A DNA stretch of 64,000 nt from Ceratotherium simum simum (lineage: Eukaryota; Chordata; Mammalia; Perissodactyla; Rhinocerotidae). This document shows, in pieces, positions 35,299 to 47,450 of the stretch; positions within the stretch are counted from its first letter, which is position 1; each line of letters opens with the position of its first letter. The notes under the pieces are model-generated. The model was not told where the DNA came from. It did not search any database and saw only the letters and a list, made by a program, of their open reading frames with translations. The stretch spans positions 20,970,941 through 21,034,940 of the forward strand of contig NW_004454159.1 of NCBI RefSeq assembly GCF_000283155.1, read 5' to 3'. Position numbers and translations under genes: made by a program.

Positions 35299-37145
35299 AA
35301 CCCCAGAACAGAAAATTCTCAATACTATTTAACTTGTTTGACATAGATGGGAAGGCCAGTCCCTCCACTTTCACACATAACAGTCTAGAAACTCCTCCTC
35401 AGTCCTCTGGCCTGATTCCTATACTCTCCCTTCCTCATACCACTTCCCACTCCCTGCACTCATCTCCCTATTTACCAGCCAACTAGAGTGGCCAGGAGAA
35501 AATGTTTGGTATCACTTTAACTTAGCCTTGATGTGTCATTTTATACAATCCATTTCTCCACATCAGCCTGTTGACTGACTCTTTTCAAGAATAACTTTGT
35601 GCAACTTAGGCTTATTTCAGTTAAGCCCAATTTGCTTTCAACCGAGTATTCAACAACATACCTTCTCTAAATTGGCCTTTACAGTTTAAGTTCCTTTTCA
35701 AAGCTTGTGATGGTCAGAGGGTTCTCAGCCAGATCACAGTTCACACTTACCCTTCCCAGTTCCCTCACACGGGGTCTGTTCTCAGCACGGGTTACTCACT
35801 GCCCCTTTCCTGTCATGCTCCTTCTGCTTTTTTGTGGTTTCTCTCCTTTGTTCTGACACTAGGGTTTTTTGAGATGTTATAAGCCAAAATCACTCTGACC
35901 TCTACGGTTGACAAGATTACACACCCCAAGAACTCTATTTACTTCTTCCAAGGCTCTTGTAGCAAACTAAATCTAACACACACCATGATTCCCTCTACCC
36001 TCCCTCTCTTCGGCCACACAGTTAGAAGGTCTCAGCTTTCGTCTCCCTGTATTTTTGGATTCATGTGTGAAGTCAAAGATCTCAGAAGGTATGCTTGATG
36101 ATTTTTGCCTGTTCGGTTCTCTATTACCTGCAAGAACTCCTCAAATGCAGTTCACATGCATTGTTGTTTTTTAGGTGTTATCTTGACCTGGTGCTGGTTT
36201 CATAAGCTGCTGTTACAGAGCCTGACATTCAGAACGTACATCATAATCCGTGGAGAAGGGATTCACAGATGTCCTCATAACCTTTTTCTTTCCTTCCATA
36301 GTGTTCAGAAGATTCAAATTAGGTCCTGTGTTGAAATTCTTCTTCTAGACCAATCCGTGTGCTCCTGGCATACCTTAGTGTATGAAAAATTCATGTTTTC
36401 CACCGTGTCCTGCCTTTATGCTCCAGACTTTGATTAAAGATAACCATTAGCAGCAATTGAAAACAAAATTTCTCCTAAGAATGTATTTTATTGCTCTATC
36501 AACTTGGTTGGGGTCTTGGTGAAAAGCAACTGCTCAGAAGTAGGTAAGCTTGTGGTAGTAAAAAGGAGCTGTCAAACGTATTTAATCAGAAGTAAAATAA
36601 CAGAACTTGAATCGATGATAGATATAAATGACGTGCATCTGCAAATGTCTAAAAAACTTCATAAAATTTTATTACGTTAATGTCCAAATCAATGGCAAGA
36701 GACAAAGGAAGTTATAAGGAAGGGAGGAATTGATGTATACGATACCAATGAAGGTTAAAATGTCACAGTATAAATCTCAGACTTATACCATCCCAGAGTT
36801 ATAACTATTTGGGCTTGCCCTGGACAAGGTGATTATTAGGTGCTAACCTAATCAGGAGTGAGTTTAGCAAGGTAATGGGCAAAAGCCTGAGTTCTCCTGA
36901 CCTAGTTGAGAATGGGAGCTGTACACAACAGGTTGTATAGATTACGCTTTAGAGACTTGGGCTGGAAGGGAAAGCAAGAGGCAGTAGTAGCTAAAAAGAA
37001 ACAAAGTAAGTAGGGTTTGAGAGGATTATGTTGATAAAGACACTGATATCAGCCTTCTACCTGGTCACTCTTGTTAGAGAGGCAAAAATTCTTTAAGAAC
37101 CAGGACTAAATAGGTCTCCAAATTACTGAAGACCTAGCCCCCTGG
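35299..37145. other. Intergenic DNA, nothing recognised
   Basis: No domain, exon or nameable repeat. The 110-codon frame at 36105-36437 has no recognisable feature and no clear splice context. Confidence 0.45.
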
Positions 37146-37305
37146 ACTGCTGGTTCTCAATCCTGGCTGTGCATTAGAATCCCTTAGAGAGTTTTTAAAA
37201 GATACCAAGGCTCTTCCCACCACCAAGATTACAACTTAATTGATCTGATTTGGGGCTCAGGAATCAGTTGGTTTAAAGGCTCCCCTGGTGGCTCCAAATG
37301 ATAAT
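37146..37305. mobile_element. MER5-type hAT element
   Basis: It opens tgctggttctcaatcctggctgtgcattagaatccc, then gatctgatttggggctcaggaatc and a complementary right arm. This is the palindromic layout of a MER5-type MITE. Confidence 0.75.
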
Positions 37306-40300
37306 CACTCTTATAGGGTGACATTTCCCAAATGAACCATGCACACTACTGGTCTTGTAGGATCCTCTGCAAAGAAAAGTCTTCTGTCCAAGACATTTAG
37401 GGAGCCCCTCATGGTGTATGTGTTCATGGCATCTCACAAAGCACATTAGCCTTCTAAATGCTCTGAGAAGTCCTGCAGAAAAGAAATCACCTTTCCTTTG
37501 TTGTTCTGTGATGATCATACCTAATAACATCACCTTGAAAAAAGCTGCCTTGAGTCAAGGTTTTCCAAACATTATCTTTTATTTACCACTTTCCTCTACC
37601 CTGTGTATTCCTCAAAGGCCATCCTGAGCAAGCTTCATGATATTCAATTTTCATAAACCTGAGTGTATGGTCTTATAATGATGGTTATCTAACAGAAATG
37701 TATAAGACATACCGTATATCTGGTGGGAGTCAGAAAGCCCGGACTTTGCCAGATGTGCTTGGTAGAGGCGTAATGGGTGCAGTACTGAGAGTGGAGAAGA
37801 CAAGAGTGAGCAGGCTCTCATGACCCCAGCCATGCTACTTTTGGGGTTATTTCCCTCAATCACCAAATACTTGGGAAGCAGAGCAGAAGGTTCATATGTC
37901 AAGAAATGGACGTTGGAGTAAAAAGACGTAAACCCAACATCATTTGCTCTTGTTATGAGCTGAATGACTTTGAGAAAATTGTCAAACTTATTTGCATCTC
38001 AGTTTACTCTTCTATAAAATGGGAATAATAAAATACAACTCCAAGAGCTATTAGTAAGATAAAATTAAATACATTACTGCATTTAAAATTTCTGTAATCC
38101 AGATATCTGTCAGAAAGGATAATGCTGAATTTACTCTCTGTTATATTTATCAGAATTTCATCTGAGAAACATATTATTTATAGAAAATATTCTAAAGGAT
38201 ATTCAGTCTATCCATTCTGTCCATCCCTTCTGCTAAAAACTCTCAAGTCTGCTTCCACATTAAGCTAGATTAATTATCAGAAAGTTCTGTGCCTGCTGGC
38301 ATCATAGTGGCCTTGCCCATGTATCTTTGTTTCCTGAATTACATTTTGGTGCAATGCCATCAGCTCACATCGAGAAACATTAAAAGTAAGAACACTACAA
38401 AAACCTCACAGCAACTTTGCTCTAAGGATGCTGTTGAGGATTCTGCTTAGTGTTTTACAAAGTGTCCTCTTTAAGGGCACCCAGAGGAGAAATCTTTCTT
38501 AGTGGCAGGAACAGCTTTGCTTTTTCTGAGCAATTCGTTTGTTTTACTTTTATGAGCATTCTCAGACATGGAGCCAATCATGTTTTGCCTTTAGTGCCGG
38601 TTACTAGAGAGCTTAAAGTGGGCTCCATCTCTGGTGAACATGCAAAATGTGTACGTGAACTCTGGCTCACTCATATTCCTAACCCTATTGCCTCATTTAA
38701 TCTTCCCTATTTTAAATGTATCATATCTTGTATTTTTTTAAATTCCTTAAAACATTTTTTAAAGTAAGGTGATGAAGATAAGTGACTGGATATATAAATA
38801 CATGTAGGTACTTAAAACATAGTGCTTGGCTTCCATTTGCTTCTATCACATATTCCCTCACTCCCTCCTGAGTTTGGAAGAATTGCATGTGGCTTAATGG
38901 CCGGCAGCAATAATGACAGTTGCCAACTTTGACACTATCCCCTCACCAACACTGGAGACCCCTTGGAGTAAGAAATCTCAGAGAACTTTGATTACTCCCA
39001 GACCACTCCAAGGACACATATGATGGTGAAATCAAGGACCAATGTAAGTACTCCCATTCCCAAAGCTCCAGGAACCTCTAGGAACAATTATTGCGTGTTC
39101 CAGTGACTAAATTTAAGAACAAATTACATCAGATTACTCCCTACAATCCACTATCAAATTATTTGGGGTCCATAAGTAACCTAGCCACCTTTCTGTTTCT
39201 TCTTCCAAAATATGACATCCACTTCACAAGCCTCCACTCAGCTGGATGCTGCCACATACCACAGGCTAATTGCATCCTGCAGATGTCAATCTAGATACAC
39301 ATATTTTTGAACAACTGATTTCACTTCTCATAAACAGAGGATGCTATTTTCTTCTTTATATCAAACATATATGGCTTCCCATGTGTGAAAATTCTAGAGT
39401 TATTTTGGGTCCTACAGACTTTCTCTAAGAAAGTTAAACTCTCCTTTTATTGTCTATATGAGTGTGTCATTTATAAGTAGAAATAATTTTTTCAATATTT
39501 AAACGACAGTATAGAAGCGTGATTAACAGCTGTTTGTAGAATCAGTACATACTACCTGGGTTTGAGGTCCTGGCAAAATCTGATCAGCGCCAAATTGCAT
39601 TTCGTCAAACTCATACAGAATCTTGAGGGTTTTGAGTTTCTTCAAATACTTCAGAAACTCAGAAATAATCCTCTGAGAAACTGGATAAGGCTGACTACCA
39701 ACCACAGACTTCTGGTATGCAATGAAATTCAGGAAGGGCAATGTTGTTGTTTTTCTCCAACCTTCTCATCCCCAAATAAACAATCTGGCAGTTCAGAAGC
39801 AACAAAATGCCCAGGGCACTAAATTCATGACAGGGTTATTCTCGAGTGTGAGCACATCCCCAGGGCAGAAATGCCTGATTCAGACTCAGAATCAAATACT
39901 GGGCCATGGTCATCTAATGAGACAGACCTCCTTCAGTCACTCTGGAGTAAGGTCACACCAGTCTCACTGTCAACAAAGCAAGTTGACAGATGTGTGTAAG
40001 AGCTCACTATAAAACAAGACACAACTCAACATGTGAATTTCTGACTTCTATTACCCAAGAGTCTAGGCCTTAATGGTGTGCTAGTAAATACTTAACATCC
40101 AGTTCTCTGGAAGAATTTTTAAAAAGCAAGCTCTAATTTGTATTATTTGCTTATTTCTGTGGTATAAATACTAAATAATTCTACCAGGACTGATTTCAAG
40201 CTACCGATCTGATATCAAAGAATAGAGTTGGAAAGAGATGTGCACAATTAGCTCTCAGCCAGAGCCAGCTGCAGCCACCACTGCTGGGACCACCCCCACT

Positions 40301-40995
40301 CAGTAGGCAGGGTTAAAATACGGGAGAACGTAGAACTCTTGCGCACCCATTCTGCTTAGAAGAACCCCTCTTTTTAGCTTTCCTCATATCCAGACTATAT
40401 GCTGTCTATCTCCACCTGCTTCTTCTTGCCTCAGATAATCAATCAAATTCTTATCCTCTACAAGGACAGTTCTGCTGGTCCACAGGAAATTCTGAGATCA
40501 TCTCCTGCATAGGAAGACTCTCCCCTACTTTTCTGATACCGTTATGTACTTCTTTATCCTGGACACGTTTCCTGGATCCCAGAGGCACCAATCCAGAGGC
40601 TTCTGGAGGAAGGATTTTGGGGGAGGATGGTCCTGATCATTCTGAGTGGTGGGTAGAGGGACATCACCGCCATGAGAAGTTGGGAAGCCACTGACTTCCA
40701 TTCCCCAGGTGTTGTCAACCCTTCCCTTCTCTCAGTCATTATCCCCTCCTTGGCCCCTCCTTCATGGGTGGGCGTTCAGGGAGGGGCAAGGATCGTGTCT
40801 TCCCTGAGCTACTACCATTGTTTTATTCTCCAGTTTCTCAATATAGCTCTGTTTCTTGACCTCAATCAATAAATTCTCATATTTTGTTCCCCTAATAACC
40901 ACTCAGTGCTGTCTTGTTCCATGTGGCATCTATTAATATAGGTAAAGATATTTCAGAGAAGGTTTTATCAAACACATTTAAGAGGACACTCCATC
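37306..40995 (+). other. Intergenic DNA with two MIRs
   Basis: 37930-38115 is a plus-strand MIR (catctcagtttactcttctataaaatgggaataat, then aagataaaattaaatac). 39504-39577 is a MIR 5' end (acagtatagaagcgtgattaacagc, then ctacctgggtttgaggtcctggc). Otherwise nothing can be named and no gene is supported. Confidence 0.55.
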
Positions 40996-41172
40996 AATAT
41001 ACATACAATGTACACACATTTGTATATTGTATGTATACTGTATATATTTGTGCATTGGTATTTTTGTATTTTGTATTCTGTATGTATTTGTATATATTGT
41101 ATGTATTTGTATTGTGTAACGTATGTATACTATAGGTATATTGTGTATATATTATATGTATATAATATACTT
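40996..41172. repeat. TGTA/TATA-rich simple repeat
   Basis: An imperfect tract of tgtat, gtata and ttgtat units over about 175 bp. The open frames in it are a by-product of the repeat. Confidence 0.8.
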
Positions 41173-41430
41173 ACTCCTAAAACCACACCAGCACTAAAGA
41201 CTCAAGTTTGAAAATGGAGTATGTTGTCCCACTCTCAGAATTTGACTTAATTAACAAAGGCCACAGATTTCTTTCTCTCAAATTCCTGGGAGCCTCATGC
41301 CTTCTAACCTGATATTTGTGTGTAGTTTGAGGGGCGTGCCAGAGGCCACAAAAGTCAGTAGAGATGTGTTGACTAGTTGGTTCACCTGCATCAGCAATTC
41401 TTGCTCATTGTCTTTCCCCTTTCATTTCTT

Positions 41431-41678
41431 TTGTTTGTTTGTTTTTTGTGAGGAAGGTTAGCCCTGAGCTAAAATCTGTTGCCAATCCTCCTCTTTTTGC
41501 TAAGGAAGATCGGCCCTGGGCTAACATCTGTGCCCATCTTCCTCTACTTTATATGGGACACTGCCACAGCATGGCTTGACAAGAAGTGCATAGGTCCACG
41601 CCAGGGATCCGAACCTGCAAACCCCTGGCTGCCGAAGTGGAGTGAGCGAACTTAACTGCTACTCCACCAGGCTGGCCC
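41431..41678 (-). mobile_element. ERE SINE with 16-bp target duplication
   Basis: An inverted ERE with two tail units (gtgaggaaggttagccc; aaggaagatcggccc), tatgggacactgccacagc and a head remnant caggctggccc. Exact tcccctttcatttctt copies lie at 41415-41430 and 41679-41694. Confidence 0.96.
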
Positions 41679-41694
41679 TCCCCTTTCATTTCTT

Positions 41695-42600
41695 ATCAAA
41701 CAGACTTTTAACCTGAAGACTAGACTTCCTTCCAGTGGCTAGGGCTCCTCCTGGCTGCCTTCCCCCAGATTCAGCTCTCCATAATATGGTTGCATTTCTC
41801 AGATTCAGAAACATTCCCATTATATACATGTCCCTAATTGATTTTACAGGTCATTTTTTTCTTTCCCTAGAAACATCTCTATACACGTCTGAAATAATCC
41901 TGTGATTTCACTACCAGGAAGTTTATAACACAACCTGGTCCAATTGCTTCCTCGAAGCTACCAACTCAAGGACCTGATGAGAGCAGGAAGATGGTTTAGA
42001 TCCTCCCTACAAATCTTCCATATAGAGTCTCCAGCTTCAGAAGCTTTCCAATTTTCTAATGTTCCCTGGGTTATAAATAAGTAACCAAATAATACATCAC
42101 CCAAATTGGGTCACTGTTAAAAATGAAATAAGATACTGAAAATAAATAAATAACTGACCTATAACAGATACAAATTGGGACTATCCTAGGAGACGTATGG
42201 TCTTCCTAATTATAATTTTCTTGCGATGGGCTGCCTTCGCATGTGATCCTCATGCAGAAAATTCCTGCTGGAATCAGCTTGATGGATTCACACAGTAAAG
42301 CAGAATCTTAGCTCTCTGGTTGGAACTTCTATTTTTGAACTTGATGCTCCCTCAGGGACTCTAATACCACAATCCTTCTGTCTCCATATAGTTCCTCTTT
42401 TGTTGATTGTTCATGCCATGGCAGAACAGTCTTGGAGTCCAGACATGCCATCTGCCTCTGCCTTTTCTATGTCTCTGCCCTTCCCTAGAGTGCCAATTCC
42501 ATCCTGGAAGCATGTTGCAAAAGCACAGAAATACTGGTAACCGTAGTCCTGGGTTCCATTGTAGAAGAGCCAGGAACTATAGTCCTTTCTAAATGAGGCA
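41695..42600. other. Intergenic DNA, nothing recognised
   Basis: No gene, RNA or nameable repeat is seen between the ERE and the L2-like LINE remnant. Confidence 0.45.
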
Positions 42601-42908
42601 AGGGAAGAACAGAGTTTACAGTTACTGAGATGAGAAAGACTACAGGAGAGGCATTTTTGTTAACAAATATCTGAAGTTTAGTTTAGGAAATGTTAAGAAA
42701 TGACTGGCATAGAAGGGATAAGACTAGGCTGGAGATATTGGACAATATGCAAGTTCGGTTCAACATTCAAACATCAAATCAATTAATGTAATCCATCACA
42801 TTAACAGGCTAAAGAAGAAAAACTTTGATCATATCAATAGAAGCAGAAAAAGCATTTGACGAAATCCAACATTCACAATAAAAACTCTCATGATAAAAAC
42901 TCTCAGTA

Positions 42909-43240
42909 GGGGCCAGCCCCGTGGCTTAGCGGTTAAGTGCGCACGCTCCACTACTGGCAGCCCGCGTTCGGATCCGGGCGTGCACCGACGCACCGCTTCT
43001 CCAGCCATGCTGAGGCTGCGTCCCACATAGAGCAACTAGAAGGATGTGCAACTATGACATACAACTATCTACTGGGGCTTTGGGGAAGGAAAAAAAGGAG
43101 GAGTATTGGCAATAGATGTTAGCTCAGAGCCAGTCTTCCTCAGCAAAAAGAGGAGGATTAGCACCAGATGTTAGCTCAGGGCTGATCTCCCTCACCAAAA
43201 AAAAAAAATTGGAAAAAAAAAAGTGCAAAAAAAAAAAAAC
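42909..43240 (+). mobile_element. ERE SINE (GTGGCTTAGCGG class) in L1
   Basis: Head ggggccagccccgtggctt, body cacatagagcaactagaagg, and two ttagctcag tail units with interrupted A-runs. The duplicated L1 target ctctcagta lies at 42900-42908 and 43241-43249. Confidence 0.95.
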
Positions 43241-43311
43241 CTCTCAGTAAACTAGGAATAGAGGGGAACTTCCTCAACGGGATAAAGAACATCTACAAAA
43301 AAAATCCCACA

Positions 43312-43552
43312 GGGGCCGGCCCGGTGGCGCAAGTGGTTGGGTGCGCGCACTCCGCTGCGGCGGCCCGGGGTTCGCTGGTTCGGATCCTGGGCGCGCGCCG
43401 ACACACTGCTTTGGCAAGCCATGCTGTGGCGGCGTCCCATATAAAGTGGAGGAGGATGGGCACGGATGTTAGCCCAGGGCCGTCTTCCTCGGCAAAAAAA
43501 GAGGAGGATTGGTGGATGTTAGCACAGGGCTGATCTCCTCACCAAAAAAAAA
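43312..43552 (+). mobile_element. ERE1-type SINE (GGTGGCGCAAG class) in L1
   Basis: A GC-rich, well-preserved copy: head ggggccggcccggtggcgc, B box ggttcggatcc at 43377-43387, catataaagtggagg body, two tail units and poly-A. The target duplication aaaaaaaatcccaca is at 43297-43311 and 43553-43567. It lies 72 bp downstream of the previous ERE. Confidence 0.96.
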
Positions 43553-43614
43553 AAAAAAAATCCCACAGCTCTCATCATACTTAATGGTGAGAAACTGGAT
43601 GTTTTCCCCTAAGT

Positions 43615-44040
43615 TTGGGAACAAAGCAAGAATGCCCCTTCTCACCTCTCCTACTCATTGTACTGGAAATCATAGCTAATGTAATAAGACAAGAAAAGGA
43701 AATAAAAGGCATACAGATTGGGAAAGAAGAAATAAAACTGTCTTTGTTCACAGATGACATGATTGTCTATGTAGGAAATCTGAAAGAATCAACAATAACA
43801 CAAAAACAAGAACAAGAAAATCTCCTGGAACTAATAAATGATTATAGCAAAGTTGCAGGATACAAGGCTAATATGCCAAAGCATATTATATATATTTATA
43901 CAACTTTCCTATATATTCGTAGTGAACAGTTGGAATTTGAAGTTAAAAACACAATACAATTTATATTAGCACCAAAAAATGAAATACTTAGGTATAAATC
44001 TAACAAAATATGTACAGGATCTATAAGAGGAAAAGTCTAA
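43615..44040 (+). pseudogene. L1 reverse transcriptase fragment
   Basis: A 141-codon frame preserves the catalytic part of the L1 reverse transcriptase. It has GTKQECPFSPLL (the family's G.RQGCPLSPLL block, residues 2-13) and FTDDMIVY (the FADD motif, about residues 45-52), then KVAGYKANM. Both catalytic aspartates remain, but FADD has become FTDD and the glycine of RQGCP is glutamate. The frame ends long before the ORF2 C-terminus. It is not a functional gene. Confidence 0.9.
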
Positions 44041-46127
44041 AACTCTGATGAAAGAAATCAAAGAAGAACTAAATAAATAGAGAGATATTCCATGTTCATG
44101 TATAGAAAGGCTCAATACTGTTAAGATGTCAATTCTCTGCAAATTAATCTACAGATTCTATGTAATCTCAATCAAAATCCCAGCAAGTTATTTTGTGGAT
44201 ATCAGCATACTGATACTAAAGTTTATATGGAAAGGAAAAAAGGTCCAATATAGCCAACACAATATTAAAGAAAAAGAACAAAAGTCAGAGGACTGACACT
44301 ACCCAGCCTCAAGACTTAGTATAAACACAGCATGATATTGGTGAAATAATAGATAAATTGATCAACAGAACAAAATAGAGAGCCCAGAAATAGACACATA
44401 CAAGTATAGTCAACTGATCTTTGACAAAGGGGCAAATGCAACCCATTGGAAGAAAAATAGTCTTTTCAACAAATGGTACTCGAACAATTAGACATCCATA
44501 TGCAATAAAAGAAAAAAAAAAAGAATTTAGAAACAGTCTTTACACTTTTCACAAAATTTAACTCAAAATGGGTCATAGACCTAAATGTAAAATGTAAAAC
44601 TGTAAAAGTTCTAGAGGATAACAAAGGAGAAAATCTAGGTGACCTTGGGTTTGGTGATGAGTTTCTAGATTTAATACCAAAAGCACTATTCATGAAAAGA
44701 AAAATTAATGGATTTCATTAAAATTAAAAACTTCTGCTCTGTGAAAGATATCTTTAAAGAGAATGAAGAGACAAGGCACAGACTAGAAAAAAATATTTGT
44801 AAACCACATATCTGATAAATGACTGGTATACAAAATACACAGACAGCTCTTAAAACTCAACAAAAAGAAAACAAGCAATCCAGTTATAAAATGGGTGAAA
44901 GATCTGAACAGATACCTCACCAAAGAAGATATACAGATGGAAATAAGCATATGAAAAGATGCTCAACATCTTCTGTCATTAGATAATTGTAAATTAAAAG
45001 AACAAAGATACCATTATACACTTATTAATAGGATGGCTAAAATCCATAAAATTGATAATACAAAATGCTGACAAGATTGCAGAGCAATGGAAACACTCAT
45101 TTATAGCTGGTAAGAATGCAAAATGGTATAGCTTGGAATACAGTTCGGTAGTTTCTTACAAAGCTAAACACTGTCTTACCATATGATCCAGAAATCACAC
45201 TACTAGGCATTGGTGCAATTGATTGAAAACTAATGTCCACACAAAAACTTGCCCACAAATGTTTACAGCAGCTTTATTCATAATCACCGAAAACCAGAAG
45301 CAATCAAGATGTCCTTCAATAGATAAACGGATAAACAAACTGTGGTATATATACATAAGGGAATATTATTCAATATTAAAAGGAAATGAGCTATCAAGCC
45401 ATGAAAAGACATGGCTTTAAATGCATATTACTAAGTGAAAGAAGCCAATCTGAAAAGACTCTATGATTCCAATTATATGACATTCTGGAAAAAGAAAACT
45501 ATGGAGGCCGTAAAAACATCAGTAGTTTTCAGTGGTTTAGGGAAAGGGAGGGACGAATAGGTAGAGGACAGGGGATTTTCAAGGTGGTGAAACTATTCCG
45601 TATGAAACTATAATGGTGGATCTATGTCATTACACATTTCTCAAAATTCATAGAACTATATGACGTGAAGAGTGAACCTTAATGTAACCTATGGACTGTA
45701 GTTAATAATAATGTACTGGTTCATTAATTGTAACAAATATACTACACTATGCAAGATATGAATAATGGGGGAAACTGTGTGTGGAGGTGGAGAGGTTAGG
45801 GTTTGGTGTATGGAATTTTATGTACTATCTGCTCAATTAGTCTGCAAATCTAAAACTGTACTAAAAAAATTAAGTCTAGCAATTGTGAAAAAATAAAATA
45901 AAATAAGACAAAAGCACCAAGGGAGTGACTATTAGTTGAGAAGAGGTTCAAATGATTTTCTGGGACCCAACATTGTTTGAAATTTGGAGAGATGAGAAGG
46001 AACTAACTAGCAAAGGAGACTACAGGAGAGGCCAGTGAACTGAGAAGGAATGAGGAGAATGTGATATCCTAGAAGCCAAATAAAGAGAGTGTTTCAAGGA
46101 GGAGAGAGTGATCAGCCATGTCTTACA

Positions 46128-46598
46128 CTACAGATGGGAGAAGTATGATGAAGATTGCAACTTTCTAGTGCATTTAGCAAAGTCGAGGTCATCAGTGGGG
46201 TTTTGGGGAGTGTTAGAGGACAAAGCCCTGATTCTGTGGTTTTGAGAGAAATGGGAGGAGCAGGACTGGAAATAATGAGTACAAACATCGCTTTTTAGGA
46301 ATTTTGCTGCAAAAGGGAGCAAATAAATGGGCAAAAGCTCAAGGGCATATAAGGTTGAGAGAGAGTTTTTTAAGACGGGAAAATTTACAAAACAGTATAT
46401 GCTGATGTACATAACCCAATAGAGAGAGGAAAGAATGGTGATGCAAGAGAAAGTGTAGTAGAATCCTGAAATGATGAATGACAAGGAATGGGATCTAGTC
46501 CACAAATGCAAGGACTGAGGGAATACGGACAATTCATCCATAATAACAGCATGGAAGGAAGAGTATATAGGCACAGATGCTGGTAGGTCAGATGACAT
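46128..46598 (-). pseudogene. L2-like reverse transcriptase fragment
   Basis: A 156-codon open frame on the minus strand. Near residues 90-105 it reads LLPIYLLPFAAKFLKSD, corresponding to the YRPISLLPF..K.LE/KR block at the start of CR1/L2 reverse transcriptases. The following CTHYFQSCSSHFSQN corresponds to the family's QFLSSHSLLNPLQSGF segment. The catalytic FADD/YADD region is not in this frame. It is a chance survivor of a decayed LINE ORF and not a cellular gene. Confidence 0.65.
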
Positions 46599-47134
46599 AG
46601 TGGTGGGGGCTCACAGAAATTCTCTGCTTCTATTTTCTCAGATAAATAGAGAACACAGTTGACAGCCGCAAGTGATAATGGGGAAGAGGGGGCTGGAGCT
46701 TTGAGAAAAAAGAGAAGATATAAAACAGCCACCTAGGAAGTGGGAGAGTGAAATATAGTAGGATTGCCAAGTAGCACTCAGGGCCAACTTGAGGTAGATG
46801 GCATGAATTTAAGGTAATAATAGGAAGCACAGTTATAAATATATTTTTTTTTCTAACCATGTTTAGCTGAACAGCTGCGGGCTTAGATTAGTCAGAGCTG
46901 GATTTAACCAGGTATGGGACTTTGCTAGGCGATTATGCAAAGTGAGAAGGCAAAGGGAGTTGACACTGTATGCAAAGGAGTGATTATAAGGGTGGACCAT
47001 AGAACCTAAGCTGAGTGAGGATGCAAATTAGGATATAAAAGGGGAAGTGAGGGATAATGAATAATAGTGAATAGTGAATAATAGTGGACAATAAGTCCAG
47101 GAGTGGTTGGAAAATAGTTTTTAGAGTCATGGGA

Positions 47135-47437
47135 CTAGAAGGAGTGAAGTTGAAAGACAGTAGATTGCACTCGGAGAGGGAGACACTTTAAATCATGAAT
47201 ATGGAAAAGTGGTGATACTGCTAATGACAAGTTCTCAGGTATCCCCAGGGGTGAATTAGGGTAGTGGTCAAGAAAATTGGAAGAAAGGAGGTTAAGGAAT
47301 TGAGAGACCAGGGTATTTGGAATGTGGATATGGAAATCATCAAGAACTGCTGCTGCTCTAGTGGCTGATGCTGTTAGGTTAGACAGACTTGCCCATGTAG
47401 AAGCTATTAATGTAGACACATTCAGCTCCTTGCACAT
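47135..47437 (-). pseudogene. L2-like endonuclease fragment
   Basis: A minus-strand frame contains DDFHIHIPN followed by SQFLNLLSSN. This corresponds to the GDFNIH motif and next helix of APE-type endonucleases in CR1/L2 LINEs. The key GDF glycine is replaced and the asparagine is histidine, consistent with decay. It lies upstream of the reverse-transcriptase fragment on the same strand, as expected. Confidence 0.62.
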
Positions 47438-47450
47438 GCCGTTTCAGTCA

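Larger units (their letters stand above)
42746..45905 (+). mobile_element. 5'-truncated L1 inserted in the L2-like LINE
   Basis: The sense strand enters L1 ORF2 within the reverse transcriptase (ggttcaacattcaaac, catcacattaacaggctaaag) and runs through the ORF2 end to a 3'UTR and an A-rich tail (aaaaaataaaataaaataag, 45886-45904). Without its two ERE insertions it is about 2.6 kb. Stops are frequent after 44040, so it is inactive. Confidence 0.92.
42601..47450 (-). mobile_element. L2-like (CR1-clade) LINE remnant, split by L1
   Basis: An old minus-strand LINE runs from an endonuclease piece (47437-47135) through reverse-transcriptase sequence (46598-46128, to about 45910). After the inserted L1 it resumes as a short C-terminal piece (about 42740-42610). 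Its plus strand carries well-known antisense blocks: gcaaaggagac, gaggagaatgtgatatcc, gtgtttcaaggaggagagagtgatc and ggaggtcat-like. The element is heavily decayed. I judge L2 most likely because the protein style (LLPFAAKFLK) fits the L2/CR1 clade; RTE is excluded only by impression. Confidence 0.7.

Noticed and set aside
36105..36437. 110-codon plus-strand frame
   Set aside because: No domain or family resemblance, and no nearby exon signals.
42638..46032. Identical 15-mer gactacaggagaggc at 42638 and 46018, on both sides of the L1
   Set aside because: It looked like a target duplication, but it lies about 90-110 bp from the L1 ends, and the flanks align to different parts of the L2-like element, so it is a coincidence.
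46128..46598. 156-codon minus-strand frame as a possible gene
   Set aside because: Its sequence fits a decayed L2-like reverse transcriptase in a repeat; annotated as a pseudogene fragment.
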